Below are positions 1 to 8,700 of a stretch of DNA of 64,000 nt, one piece after another. The translations under genes were made by a program, and so were the position numbers. How positions within the stretch are numbered: position 1 is the stretch's first letter; every line of letters begins with the position of its first letter. Source of the stretch: JASJBU01 sp963790775 (GTDB lineage: Bacteria > Pseudomonadota > Gammaproteobacteria > Chromatiales > Chromatiaceae); assembly GCA_963790775.1 (NCBI GenBank), contig CAWBPR010000006.1, positions 71,689-135,688 of the forward strand, in the 5' to 3' direction. The notes beneath the pieces are model-generated. The model searched no databases, was not told the DNA's origin, and worked only from the letters and a program-made list of their open reading frames with translations.

Positions 1-552
1 CGGGGCCTGATTGGTCTCGGTGACGGTGATGCTGAAGGTGCTCAGAGAGGCCGTGGCACTGCCGTCGGAGACACGGATTGCGATGTTGCCGTAGGTGCCG
101 GCATCGTTCAAATCCGGGGTGCCGGTGAGGGTTCCTGTAGTGGTGCTGAAGCTGGCCCAGTCAGGCCGATTGGTGATGCTGAAGCTCAGGTTGTCGCCAT
201 CTGGATCATTGGTCACAGGCGTGAACGCATAGCGGCTGCCTTCCGCTACTCTGGTAGCAGGAGATCCACTGATAGTCGGGGCCTGATTGGTCTCGGTGAC
301 GGTGATGCTGAAGGTGCTCAGAGAGGCCGTGGCACTGCCGTCGGAGACACGGATTGCGATGTTGCCGTAGGTGCCGGCATCGTTCAAATCCGGGGTGCCG
401 GTGAGGGTTCCTGTAGTGGTGCTGAAGCTGGCCCAGTCAGGCCGATTGGTGATGCTGAAGCTCAGGTTGTCGCCATCTGGATCATTGGTCACAGGCGTGA
501 ACGCATAGCGGCTGCCTTCCGCTACTCTGGTAGCAGGAGATCCACTGATAGT
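1..552. repeat. Exact 276-bp tandem duplication of an Ig-like module
   Basis: Positions 1-276 and 277-552 read identically by eye. The unit is 276 bp, exactly 92 codons, so the reading frame of the lipoprotein is kept. A third, diverged module begins at 553. Perfect identity at synonymous sites implies very recent duplication or gene conversion. The array begins at the window edge, so the copy number is not known. Confidence 0.95.
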
Positions 553-2562
553 CGGGGTCTGATTGGTTTCGGTTACAGTGATGCTGAAAGGATTGAGCGC
601 TGTACTTATTTTTCCGTCAGACACGCTGATAGTGACATTATTGTAAGTACCGGCATTGTCATATCCTGGTGTGCCTGTAAGGGCTCCGGTATGCGTATTG
701 AATGCTGCCCAAGTAGGACGGTTCGCAATGCTGAAGCTTAAGGTCTCACCATCCGCATCAGCGGCATTGGGGATAAAGAGGTAGGCTTCACCTTCCGCTA
801 GGCTAAGCGTGGGCGAACCATTAATTGTCGGAGCCGTATTGACGGGTGTGATGGCATCCGTGCAGAGCTCATTTGAAACTAAGAAAAGATTACTGTCCGT
901 ATAACGTGCCTGAACAGCAAAGCAGTGTGACACCGAGGTATTAAGGCCTGGAATTGTGCTTGCGAGAGCTGTTGTCCGATGCAGAGAGTTGGTATCGACG
1001 CCGTCTATCAAAATGTCGTAACCGCCTTCGGGGGTGGTATTAGCCTGAGTCCAGGCCAATACAGCAGAGGTTCCGGCTAATCGAGCTGTCGTCAAGGTCG
1101 GTGCCCCGGGTTCCGGAGTTGGGTTTTCGTCCGTGTTGGCTACTGTGATGCTGAATGAGTCGAGCATGGCTGAGGCTGAGCCGTCGCTGACGGTGATGGT
1201 GATGTTGCTGTAGACTCCCGCATCATCAAATCCTGGTGTTCCGGCAAGTGTGCCATTGCTGCGATTGAAGCTCGCCCAGTCCGGCTGATTGACGATGCTG
1301 AAGCGCAGGGTGTCGCCGTCAGGGTCATTGGCAACAGGTGTGAAAGAATAACTGCTACCCTCTGCTACGCTACTGGCTGGAGTTCCACTGATGCTGGGGA
1401 TTGTGTTTTCTCTAGGTGTTGTGTCGGTGTCCTCATCATGATATTTTTTTGCGGCTTCATTGATGGCATTGATTTCCTCCTCTGAGCTGTTGACAGTTTC
1501 TCTGATGCTGTCGTCGAGCGAGGTGGCTATTGACAAATCAAGTCCGTACTGGATGAGCGCGTCAATCATCTCTTCGGTGGTTGCTTCTCTTCCCAGTTCT
1601 ATGAGTACTTTATTAAGATCCATGAGTGTTACGCTAGGATCTATCACTTGGATCCCTGCCAGAGCAGCCCTGGCTTGGCGCAGCATCAATCTGTTTATCT
1701 TGGTGCTTCTATCTTCTGAGTAACGCTTGCTGCTGGATTCAATGATCGAATTGATGGCAGCGGTCAATGCATAATCCGCCGATACTCCGTTGACATGTAG
1801 GTCTTGGAGCATGGCCTCAATCAGTACTTGTAAGCCGACTATATGAGAAACGGCTGTTTGGCGTGGATTTGTGCCTGTAACGCCTTTACCGTCAAATTCA
1901 CCATCAGTGAGGTCGGCAGCAAGATAGTCCAGGGTTTGATCTTCATCTGTGCCATCGCCGACGACGCTGCTGGTGCGTCGTACCATTTCGGCCAGAGCTT
2001 CACTTGAATGGGTGATTGTCACCACGTTAGTTTCATCAATTGATGTGGTTATTGGGTCGTTCACCAGTTCAGTGTCAAGACCAAAGTTGAGTTTCGTCAG
2101 CACAGTATCTTTGGCCTGCTTAAGATTGGTTTCATTCAGACCTCCAGGCATTTGGCTTGCCGTTTTCACGATGAGAGTCGAATGCGGGTTCAGGTTAGCT
2201 TGGGTTGTTGAAATATCCGGTACTACTGAAACAAGAGCGAAATCCGGGGTTGTGCCTGTGACTAGATCCAATCCATTGGAAGACTCCACCAGCAGAGGGA
2301 AATCTTCATTTTGAATATCAAGCGTTAATCGGTAATTTGCCTGTTCGTCACTGAGGGTGGTGGCGAGGATAGTACCTTGACTATTTTTAATACTAATTGC
2401 AGCGCCGATGATGGGGCCGTCACCAACGCTTCCACTGATTGTCATCTTGCTATCTGCACTCGTTGTATCAGGGTTAAACGTTGCATCTTTTGGTTCCTCA
2501 ACGCAGGCTGATATCAGCAAGCTCAGAAACGGGATGGCGACTATTTTAGGAACTAGCTTCAT
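1..2562 (-). CDS. Surface lipoprotein with Ig-like (He_PIG) and FN3 repeats, C-terminus outside window
   Basis: The minus-strand frame is open for 854 codons from an ATG at 2562 to the window edge. The N-terminus is a lipoprotein signal, MKLVPKIVAIPFLSLLISAC, with the lipidated Cys at residue 20, so export and membrane anchoring are expected. Residues about 35-370 are a non-repetitive domain I do not recognise. After that come putative Ig-type modules with the motif pattern VAEGSxYxFTP, DPDGDxLxFSI, PxWAxF, GTLxGTP, DAGxYxNI and FSITV. One fibronectin-type-III-like stretch interrupts them (about residues 480-560, PGAPTLTTARLAGTSAVLAW). Each Ig module is about 92 residues. The last two in the window are identical at DNA level. 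A role in adhesion or matrix binding is inference from the architecture. The start has only a weak purine-rich RBS. Confidence 0.85.
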   Translation of the reverse strand, partial: MKLVPKIVAIPFLSLLISACVEEPKDATFNPDTTSADSKMTISGSVGDGPIIGAAISIKNSQGTILATTLSDEQANYRLTLDIQNEDFPLLVESSNGLDLVTGTTPDFALVSVVPDISTTQANLNPHSTLIVKTASQMPGGLNETNLKQAKDTVLTKLNFGLDTELVNDPITTSIDETNVVTITHSSEALAEMVRRTSSVVGDGTDEDQTLDYLAADLTDGEFDGKGVTGTNPRQTAVSHIVGLQVLIEAMLQDLHVNGVSADYALTAAINSIIESSSKRYSEDRSTKINRLMLRQARAALAGIQVIDPSVTLMDLNKVLIELGREATTEEMIDALIQYGLDLSIATSLDDSIRETVNSSEEEINAINEAAKKYHDEDTDTTPRENTIPSISGTPASSVAEGSSYSFTPVANDPDGDTLRFSIVNQPDWASFNRSNGTLAGTPGFDDAGVYSNITITVSDGSASAMLDSFSITVANTDENPTPEPGAPTLTTARLAGTSAVLAWTQANTTPEGGYDILIDGVDTNSLHRTTALASTIPGLNTSVSHCFAVQARYTDSNLFLVSNELCTDAITPVNTAPTINGSPTLSLAEGEAYLFIPNAADADGETLSFSIANRPTWAAFNTHTGALTGTPGYDNAGTYNNVTISVSDGKISTALNPFSITVTETNQTPTISGSPATRVAEGSRYAFTPVTNDPDGDNLSFSITNRPDWASFSTTTGTLTGTPDLNDAGTYGNIAIRVSDGSATASLSTFSITVTETNQAPTISGSPATRVAEGSRYAFTPVTNDPDGDNLSFSITNRPDWASFSTTTGTLTGTPDLNDAGTYGNIAIRVSDGSATASLSTFSITVTETNQAP

Positions 2563-3137
2563 TTTGATGATCTCTTGACTTTATTTCTATTGTCAAGTTA
2601 TGCGGCTGGTGATGAATTCCCTCCATGTTTGGGGTCACAGTTTGACGAGGCGTATCTCAGGCTAATCCTGGCGTTCTTCAGGAGTATGAACTCCTTCACT
2701 TAGTATGGGGGCTGACGTCACACTCGCGGTTTTTGGGGCAGACAGTAGGGGATAATGCAAACTCCGTATATGGTATTGAAGAGGCCCTTCAAAAAATGTG
2801 GTGAGTTGTTAGCAAGCTCAGCCGGGTATCTTGCGCTGTTGGGCGCGGGGATATCGGGGGCGACATACATATCATGTTCACTAAGCACCTGTTGTGCAAG
2901 GATAAACACATGCCGTGATTGCTGCAGAAAGTAAAAGAACATCCTGCCGATCAGGTTTCCATTACCCTGTATCCGTCATCTTGCAGCTGAGCGGAGTCGC
3001 TAACCGCTAAAATTATTGGGGTCTAGGCCAGTTCAGACCAAAGTATGCTTGACCTATCATGGTTCTATTAGTATTTTGCAATGTTCCGTAGAAATTTTGT
3101 CAGCCGGTAAAATCGGCCTGGTGGGGAGGTTCCCAAA
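2563..3137. other. Intergenic region between lipoprotein gene and ilvI
   Basis: This 575-bp stretch separates two divergent genes. I see a candidate promoter for ilvI near its right end. I see no leader peptide rich in branched-chain codons and no attenuator-like terminator on the plus strand. A 74-codon minus-strand frame (2718-2942) has no recognisable motif and is not called. Confidence 0.5.
3049..3077 (+). promoter_or_regulatory. Candidate sigma70 promoter for ilvIH
   Basis: TTGACC at 3049-3054 and TATTTT at 3072-3077 are separated by 17 bp, about 60 bp upstream of the ilvI start. The -10 box is weak, so this is a candidate only. Confidence 0.4.
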
Positions 3138-4856
3138 GTGGAATTGAGTGGTGGCGAGATCGTCGTTCAATGCTTGAAAGACGAAGGCGTGGAGCATGTG
3201 TTCGGTTACCCGGGTGGTGCCGTTCTGCACATTTATGACGCTATTTTCAAGCAGAATGATGTAAAGCATATTTTGGTGCGTCATGAGCAGGGCGCTGCCC
3301 ATGCAGCGGATGGTTATGCTCGTTCCACAGGTAAACCAGGAGTGGCGTTGGTTACCTCGGGCCCAGGCGCAACGAATGCCGTAACGGGGATTGCCACTGC
3401 CTATATGGATTCCATTCCTATGGTGGTGTTGACTGGCCAGGTGCCGACTCCGGTAATTGGCAGTGACGCTTTTCAGGAGGCGGATACCATTGGTATCACA
3501 CGCCCTTGCGTAAAGCACAATTTTCTGGTCAAGCGGGTCGAAGATCTCGCTGAAACCATTAAAAAGGCCTTCTATATTGCGACAACCGGTCGTCCGGGGC
3601 CCGTGGTGATCGATATCCCAAAAGATATTACCGACCCCGGCAATAAAATCACTTATGACTACCCCAAGAAGATAAAGATGCGCTCCTATAATCCGGTGGT
3701 CAAAGGGCATCTGGGGCAGATCAAGAAGGCGGTCGGCATCATGCTGCAGGCGGAGCGTCCGGTATTTTACACCGGCGGCGGGGTGGTGCTCGACAATGCG
3801 GCCAAGCCATTGACGGACCTTGTGGAAGCGCTGAATTTTCCCATTACCCAGACCTTGATGGGGCTCGGCGCCTACCCGGGTAGCGGAAAGCACTTCATCG
3901 GCATGTTAGGCATGCATGGCACTTACGAGGCCAATATGGCGATGCATGAAACGGATGTGCTGATCGCGGTCGGCGCACGTTTCGATGACCGTGTTACCGG
4001 CCATGTGAAGCAATTCTGTCCCAATGCGACCATCATCCATATCGATATAGATCCGTCATCCATTTCCAAGAATGTGAGGGTGGATGTGCCGATTGTCGGG
4101 CCGGTAAAGCAGGTTCTGAGAGATATGCTCAAGGTGGTCAGCGAGCAGAAAAAAGGGCCCAATGAGGCGGCGCTGAAAAAGTGGTGGGGGCAGATCGATA
4201 AATGGCGTTCCATGGATTGTCTGAAATACGACATGGACAGCAAACTGATCAAACCTCAATATGCGGTGGAGATGCTGCACAAGGTGACCAAGGGTGATGC
4301 CTTTGTGACCTGCGATGTAGGGCAGCACCAGATGTTCGCAGCTCAGTTCTACCAGTTCGACAAACCGCGTCGTTGGATCAACTCCGGTGGTCTGGGCACC
4401 ATGGGGTTTGGTCTGCCGGCGGCGATAGGCGTACAGATGGCGCACCCCGATGCAACGGTGGCCTGCGTCACGGGTGAGTCGAGCATCCAGATGTGTATTC
4501 AGGAACTCGCAACCTGCCTGCAGTATGAGCTTCCGATCAAGATCATTCTGTTAAATAATGGTTATATGGGCATGGTGCGGCAATGGCAGGAGTTTTTCTA
4601 CGAGAGCCGCTACTCCCAGTCGGGAATGAGCGTTACCCCTGATTTTGTGAAGCTGGCAGAGGCTTATGGACATGTGGGGATGCGCATTGAGAAACCGGAA
4701 GAGCTTGAAGGCGCGATGCAGGAAGCCTTCTCGATGAAGGATCGGTTGGTCTTTATGGATGTGGTGGTTGATCCGGCGGAGAACGTCTACCCGATGATTG
4801 CGGCGGGAAAAGGTCACCACGAGATGTACTTGTCACCGAAGAGCGAGTTGGTCTGA
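3138..4856 (+). CDS. ilvI: Acetolactate synthase, large catalytic subunit
   Basis: This is the ThDP- and FAD-dependent enzyme that condenses two pyruvates, or pyruvate with 2-oxobutyrate, in valine, leucine and isoleucine synthesis. The 572-residue length is normal. Visible family features are the catalytic-Glu region VRHEQGAAHAADGYAR, the GPGATNAVTGIATAY segment, the FAD-domain GARFDDRVTG motif, and the ThDP/Mg motif TGESSIQM followed by LLNNGYMGMVRQWQ. The GES in place of the usual GDG or GEG is a variation within that motif. The start is GTG, supported by GGGGAGG at 3122-3128 nine bases upstream. The stop overlaps the ilvH ATG by one base (TGATG), as expected for co-translated subunits. 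The naming ilvI rather than ilvB is a choice. Confidence 0.97.
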   Translation: MELSGGEIVVQCLKDEGVEHVFGYPGGAVLHIYDAIFKQNDVKHILVRHEQGAAHAADGYARSTGKPGVALVTSGPGATNAVTGIATAYMDSIPMVVLTGQVPTPVIGSDAFQEADTIGITRPCVKHNFLVKRVEDLAETIKKAFYIATTGRPGPVVIDIPKDITDPGNKITYDYPKKIKMRSYNPVVKGHLGQIKKAVGIMLQAERPVFYTGGGVVLDNAAKPLTDLVEALNFPITQTLMGLGAYPGSGKHFIGMLGMHGTYEANMAMHETDVLIAVGARFDDRVTGHVKQFCPNATIIHIDIDPSSISKNVRVDVPIVGPVKQVLRDMLKVVSEQKKGPNEAALKKWWGQIDKWRSMDCLKYDMDSKLIKPQYAVEMLHKVTKGDAFVTCDVGQHQMFAAQFYQFDKPRRWINSGGLGTMGFGLPAAIGVQMAHPDATVACVTGESSIQMCIQELATCLQYELPIKIILLNNGYMGMVRQWQEFFYESRYSQSGMSVTPDFVKLAEAYGHVGMRIEKPEELEGAMQEAFSMKDRLVFMDVVVDPAENVYPMIAAGKGHHEMYLSPKSELV

Positions 4857-5347
4857 TGCGGCATATTATTTCGATATTGATGGAAAATGAATCCGGTGCG
4901 CTCTCCCGGGTCTCCGGTCTGTTCACTGCGCGTGGTTACAACATCGAGTCATTGACCGTGGCGCCGACGCAGGATCCCAGCCTTTCCCGGATGACCCTGG
5001 TGACCCGGGGCAGTGACGAGATCGTCGAGCAGATCACCAAACAGTTGAACAAACTGATCGATGTGGTCAAGCTGGTGGATCTCTCGGAAGGTTCGCACCT
5101 GGAACGTGAGATGATGATGATCAAGGTGCGCGCTGAACGCACCCAGCGAGAAGAGATCAAACGTCTGGTGGATATCTTTCGCGGTAAGATCATTGATGTC
5201 ACCGACACCAGCTACATCATTGAGCTGACAGGCGCCGGCTGTAAACTTGATGCCTTCATCGAGGCGGTGGATGACGAATCGATCGTTGAAGTGGTGCGCA
5301 CCGGTCCTTCTGGTATCGGCCGTGGACCCAAAGGGCTTGGAATCTGA
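4856..5347 (+). CDS. ilvH: Acetolactate synthase, small regulatory subunit
   Basis: This 163-residue protein is the usual length for the small subunit. It starts with an ACT domain (ISILMENESGALSRVSGLF, then RGYNIESLTVAPT), which in this family binds valine for feedback inhibition and activates the large subunit. The C-terminal half (residues about 80-160) is the conserved ALS small-subunit domain, with MMIKVRAERTQREEI and the closing GPSGIGRGPKGLG. It is translationally coupled to ilvI by a one-base overlap. It should form the holoenzyme in the cytoplasm. No internal promoter is evident. Confidence 0.97.
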   Translation: MRHIISILMENESGALSRVSGLFTARGYNIESLTVAPTQDPSLSRMTLVTRGSDEIVEQITKQLNKLIDVVKLVDLSEGSHLEREMMMIKVRAERTQREEIKRLVDIFRGKIIDVTDTSYIIELTGAGCKLDAFIEAVDDESIVEVVRTGPSGIGRGPKGLGI

Positions 5348-5612
5348 AGGGCGGACATTTTGAGTATTGATGCATGCATTCGGCGATACAGCTAACCTGT
5401 TGTGTTTTTGGGGGTTTCTAAGAATATCGTCATGGGTTGTTTGGAAACGGCGATCAAAACAAACGTTTTTGATTCGTCTTGTTTTTTTGGACGATCAATG
5501 TGGTCGAAAGCAGCAACGCATTGATCTGTTGCTGGAGAGCTACTTAACCTTATTAGAAGTTCCCTGAATTCAAAAATCGTAAGAAATTAGTATTTATTCC
5601 GAAGGAAACACA

Positions 5613-6629
5613 ATGGCCATCAACGTTTACTACGACAAAGACTGTGATATCTCTATCATCAAGGGTAAAACAGTCTCCATCATCGGTTATGGATCTCAAG
5701 GCCATGCCCATGCCAATAATCTGCTGGATTCCGGCGTCAATGTCATTGTCGGTTTGCGTGAGGATTCCCCCTCCGCGATCAAGGCGCAAAATGCGGGCCT
5801 TATCGTTAAATCTATTGAGCAGGCGGTGCAGGCATCGGATGTGGTCATGATCCTGGCTCCTGACGAGTTTCAGTCAACTCTTTACCGCGTGCAGATTGAG
5901 CCGCATATCAAAAATGGTGCTGCCTTGGCATTCGCCCACGGATTTGCCATTCATTACAACCAGATCGTGCCGCGTGAGGATCTGGATGTGATCATGATTG
6001 CGCCCAAGGCGCCTGGCCACACCGTGCGTAGCGAGTTCGAGAAGGGTGGAGGTATCCCTGATCTGGTGGCTGTCTATCAAGATGCCACTGGTATGGCGAA
6101 GGACACGGCTCTCTCCTATGCATCCGCCATTGGCGGTGGCCGGACCGGCATCATCGAAACCACATTCAAGGACGAAACAGAAACAGATCTGTTTGGTGAA
6201 CAGGCCGTGCTTTGTGGCGGCGCTGTTGAACTGGTTAAGGCCGGATTTGAAACCCTTACCGAAGCAGGCTATGCGCCAGAAATGGCCTATTTCGAATGTC
6301 TGCACGAGCTAAAGCTGATTGTAGACTTGATGTATGAGGGCGGGATTGCCAATATGAATTACTCTATCTCTAACAATGCAGAGTATGGTGAGTATGTTAC
6401 AGGCCCCCGCGTGATCAATGAGCAGAGTCGTGCTGCAATGAAAGCGGCTCTGAATAATATTCAGACTGGTGAATATGCCAAGCAGTTCGTGATGGAAGGC
6501 CAGCTTAATTATCCTTCCATGACTGCCTGTCGTCGCTTAAATGCCGAGCATCCCATTGAGCAGGTAGGTGAGCAATTGAGGGGCATGATGCCATGGATCA
6601 AGAAGATTGTTGATAAAGAAAAGAACTGA
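5613..6629 (+). CDS. ilvC: Ketol-acid reductoisomerase (class I)
   Basis: The enzyme catalyses the Mg- and NADPH-dependent isomeroreduction of acetolactate, the step after IlvIH. The length of 338 residues fits the short class I form. The Rossmann motif GYGSQGHAHANNLLDSG lies near residue 26. APKAPGHTVRSEF and the acidic metal-binding stretch FKDETETDLFGEQAVLCGG follow, and ELKLIVDLMYEGGI lies in the knotted C-terminal domain. An RBS, GAAGGAAA, precedes the ATG. A 265-bp gap separates it from ilvH, so it may have its own promoter. A strong terminator follows directly. Confidence 0.97.
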   Translation: MAINVYYDKDCDISIIKGKTVSIIGYGSQGHAHANNLLDSGVNVIVGLREDSPSAIKAQNAGLIVKSIEQAVQASDVVMILAPDEFQSTLYRVQIEPHIKNGAALAFAHGFAIHYNQIVPREDLDVIMIAPKAPGHTVRSEFEKGGGIPDLVAVYQDATGMAKDTALSYASAIGGGRTGIIETTFKDETETDLFGEQAVLCGGAVELVKAGFETLTEAGYAPEMAYFECLHELKLIVDLMYEGGIANMNYSISNNAEYGEYVTGPRVINEQSRAAMKAALNNIQTGEYAKQFVMEGQLNYPSMTACRRLNAEHPIEQVGEQLRGMMPWIKKIVDKEKN

Positions 6630-6656
6630 TTGTAATTACCGGTTCGAATTACATGA

Positions 6657-6690
6657 CAACCGCCAACCCTAGGGTTGGCGGTTGTTTTTT
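6657..6690 (+). terminator. Rho-independent terminator after ilvC
   Basis: A perfect 14-bp inverted repeat (6657-6670 with 6671-6684, arms CAACCGCCAACCCT and AGGGTTGGCGGTTG) is followed by six T. It lies only about 10 bp before the argG ribosome binding site. Confidence 0.93.
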
Positions 6691-6702
6691 CGGAGAAGAA
6701 AT

Positions 6703-7926
6703 ATGTCCAAAGATGGCGTTAAGAAGGTTGTACTGGCTTATTCTGGGGGATTGGATACCTCCATTATCGTGAAATGGCTGCAGGACGAATATCAGTGTGA
6801 GGTGGTCACCTTTACCGCAGATATTGGCCAGGGAGAAGAGGTCGATCCGGTTAGAGGGAAGGCGGAAGCGGCGGGCATTAAGGAGATCTACATAGAAGAT
6901 CTCACAGAGGAATTCGTACGCGACTACGTTTATCCGATGTTTCGTGCGAATGCGATCTACGAAGGAGAGTACCTGCTGGGCACCTCCATAGCGCGCCCTT
7001 TGATAGCAAAGCGGCTGATTGAGATCGCCAATGAGACGGGTGCTGATGCCATCTCTCATGGCGCAACCGGAAAGGGTAATGATCAGGTGCGTTTTGAGTT
7101 GAGTGCCTATGCTTTACGTCCTGATATTAAAATCATTGCCCCATGGCGCGAGTGGGACCTCACTTCTCGTGAAAAATTACTGGCGTATGCTGAAGCCCAC
7201 GGTATCTCTGTGGAGATGAAGCGGGAGGGTAAGAAATCCCCGTACTCGATGGATGCAAATCTCCTGCATATCTCGTATGAAGGTTATGACCTTGAAGACC
7301 CCTGGACGGAGCCGGGTAATGAAATGTGGCGCTGGACTGTCTCTCCCGAGGAGGCTCCAGATACTACAACCTATATTGAACTGACTTTTGAAAAAGGTGA
7401 TGTGGTCGCTATCGATGGTGAACCCATGTCGCCGGCGAGCGTCCTGACAACACTGAATAAACTTGGCGGTGAGAATGGTATTGGCCGAGCCGATATTGTC
7501 GAAAATCGTTATGTGGGTATGAAATCCAGAGGTTGTTATGAAACCCCTGGTGGCACCATCTTGTTAAAGGCTCATCGTGCCATGGAGTCTTTGACGCTTG
7601 ATCGTGAGGCGGCGCATTTGAAGGATGAGTTAATGCCTCGCTATGCAAAGTTAATTTATAACGGATACTGGTTTGCGCCTGAGCGAGAAATGCTCCAGGC
7701 TGCCATTGATCAGACTCAGAAGGTGGTAAATGGCGTGGTGCGACTCAAGCTTTACAAGGGGAGTGTGAATGTGGTGGGGCGTAAATCAGAAAGCAACAGC
7801 CTGTTCGATGAATCAATCGCTACTTTTGAAGATGACGCCGGCGCGTATAAGCAACAGGATGCAGAAGGTTTTATCAAGCTAAATGCATTGCGACTTCGTG
7901 TCGCTTCTACCAAATACAACAAATAG
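6703..7926 (+). CDS. argG: Argininosuccinate synthase
   Basis: ArgG joins citrulline and aspartate using ATP in arginine biosynthesis. The protein has 407 residues from the ATG at 6703, which follows a good RBS (GGAGAAGAA, 6692-6700). An upstream in-frame TTG at 6682 lies inside the ilvC terminator and is not used here. The ATP-pyrophosphatase signature AYSGGLDTS lies at residues 12-20. Further family motifs are YLLGTSIARPLIAKR, SHGATGKGNDQVRFE and SPYSMDANLLHIS. The length is typical. The position so close behind a terminator suggests that argG transcription starts in or just before the terminator region, or depends on readthrough from ilvC. Confidence 0.96.
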   Translation: MSKDGVKKVVLAYSGGLDTSIIVKWLQDEYQCEVVTFTADIGQGEEVDPVRGKAEAAGIKEIYIEDLTEEFVRDYVYPMFRANAIYEGEYLLGTSIARPLIAKRLIEIANETGADAISHGATGKGNDQVRFELSAYALRPDIKIIAPWREWDLTSREKLLAYAEAHGISVEMKREGKKSPYSMDANLLHISYEGYDLEDPWTEPGNEMWRWTVSPEEAPDTTTYIELTFEKGDVVAIDGEPMSPASVLTTLNKLGGENGIGRADIVENRYVGMKSRGCYETPGGTILLKAHRAMESLTLDREAAHLKDELMPRYAKLIYNGYWFAPEREMLQAAIDQTQKVVNGVVRLKLYKGSVNVVGRKSESNSLFDESIATFEDDAGAYKQQDAEGFIKLNALRLRVASTKYNK

Positions 7927-7942
7927 TCAACTCAAATCAAAA

Positions 7943-7982
7943 GGGGCTGCACTAGAGTATTAGGATTTTCTAGTGCAGTCCC
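7943..7982 (-). terminator. Hairpin between convergent argG and DUF4426 gene
   Basis: The inverted repeat GGGGCTGCACTAG (7943-7955) pairs with CTAGTGCAGTCCC (7970-7982) around a 14-nt loop, with one G-T pair. Read on the minus strand the stem is followed by TTTTGATTTGA, so it fits termination of the minus-strand gene better. It may act on argG as well. Confidence 0.6.
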
Positions 7983-8086
7983 TGCTTAGAAGTAAATGAC
8001 AGGTTTTTCCAGTAAGCAAAAGCGGCCTGGAGAGTGTATGCCGTCTATTTGACTTCAATAAAACTCGATCAGATGGTCCCTGTAAG

Positions 8087-8533
8087 CTAATCAATGAAAA
8101 ACTGCTGACTGAGGGTTGCCTTATGAAATCGTGTTTCACCCCTGGGCTTGACCTGCAGTTCGAAATTAAGGGTTTCCTGGTCAGCGATTCTGAATTCACC
8201 GATAAAGTAGATGGCTTCGCCTTCAGTCACTCGACGCATGGGTATACTGATTAACTGACCGCGGATGTTGGTGGCTTTTGCCATCACGATAGCGTCAACA
8301 GGCTTGCCCGTTGTGTCTGGGACGTCCTTTATCACACTCACATTCAACATGCCCCGATATTTGCTGCGCTGTATCCGATACTGAACGGCCACGGCAGGGT
8401 CTAGTGATGCACTGGGTATGGCGTTGTGATGGATGGTATACCCGGGGATGCTGGTGCTGTTTTCAGCCCAGGCGTTGCACGTAAACAGCAAGACGGCAAA
8501 CAACCCCAAGCAACTGGTTTTGAAATTTCTCAT
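8087..8533 (-). CDS. DUF4426 family periplasmic protein
   Basis: The protein has 148 residues starting MRNFKTSCLGLFAVLLFTCNAWAE, a clear Sec signal peptide with cleavage after NAWA. The mature part has the pattern of DUF4426 proteins: YTIHHNAIPSASLDPAVA, YRGMLNVSVI and the C-terminal FHKATLSQQFFID. Its function is not known. Genes of this family are often found near yggT-proC in gammaproteobacteria, which fits the location here. The ATG at 8533 has a good RBS (GGAGG five bases upstream); a TTG four codons earlier overlaps that RBS and is rejected. Confidence 0.8.
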   Translation of the reverse strand: MRNFKTSCLGLFAVLLFTCNAWAENSTSIPGYTIHHNAIPSASLDPAVAVQYRIQRSKYRGMLNVSVIKDVPDTTGKPVDAIVMAKATNIRGQLISIPMRRVTEGEAIYFIGEFRIADQETLNFELQVKPRGETRFHKATLSQQFFID

Positions 8534-8595
8534 CGGATCCTCCAATAATCACTGGCCTCTTAGACCAATGCGGAATTTTTATCGCTACTTAAAAT

Positions 8596-8639
8596 AGCTT
8601 TAATTTTCGATAGGTTGGTTAAAACCTATTAGAAAAGCT
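8596..8639. repeat. Imperfect inverted repeat between two minus-strand genes
   Basis: ATAGGTT (8610-8616) and AACCTAT (8623-8629) form a 7-bp stem with a 6-nt loop. Outer arms AGCTTT and AAAGCT extend it imperfectly. It lies between the end of the GTPase gene and the DUF4426 gene. It lacks a clear T-run, so a weak terminator or a promoter-proximal site are both possible. Confidence 0.3.
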
Positions 8640-8700
8640 CTTGTTGTACCTGAAACTGCAAAGGTCTGAGAATGATCCTAATAGCAAGTCATGGAGTTGG

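Noticed and set aside
1..552. CRISPR array
   Set aside because: The repeats are 276-bp coding modules in one open frame with no spacers.
2718..2942. 74-codon minus-strand frame between the lipoprotein gene and ilvI
   Set aside because: No RBS of note, no recognisable motif and unusual composition; it may be chance.
5367..5567. 66-codon plus-strand frame between ilvH and ilvC
   Set aside because: No homology pattern that I can see and no RBS; the position suggests a leader or spacer region.
6682..6702. Seven-codon N-terminal extension of ArgG from a TTG
   Set aside because: The TTG lies inside the ilvC terminator stem, and the ATG at 6703 has a strong RBS.
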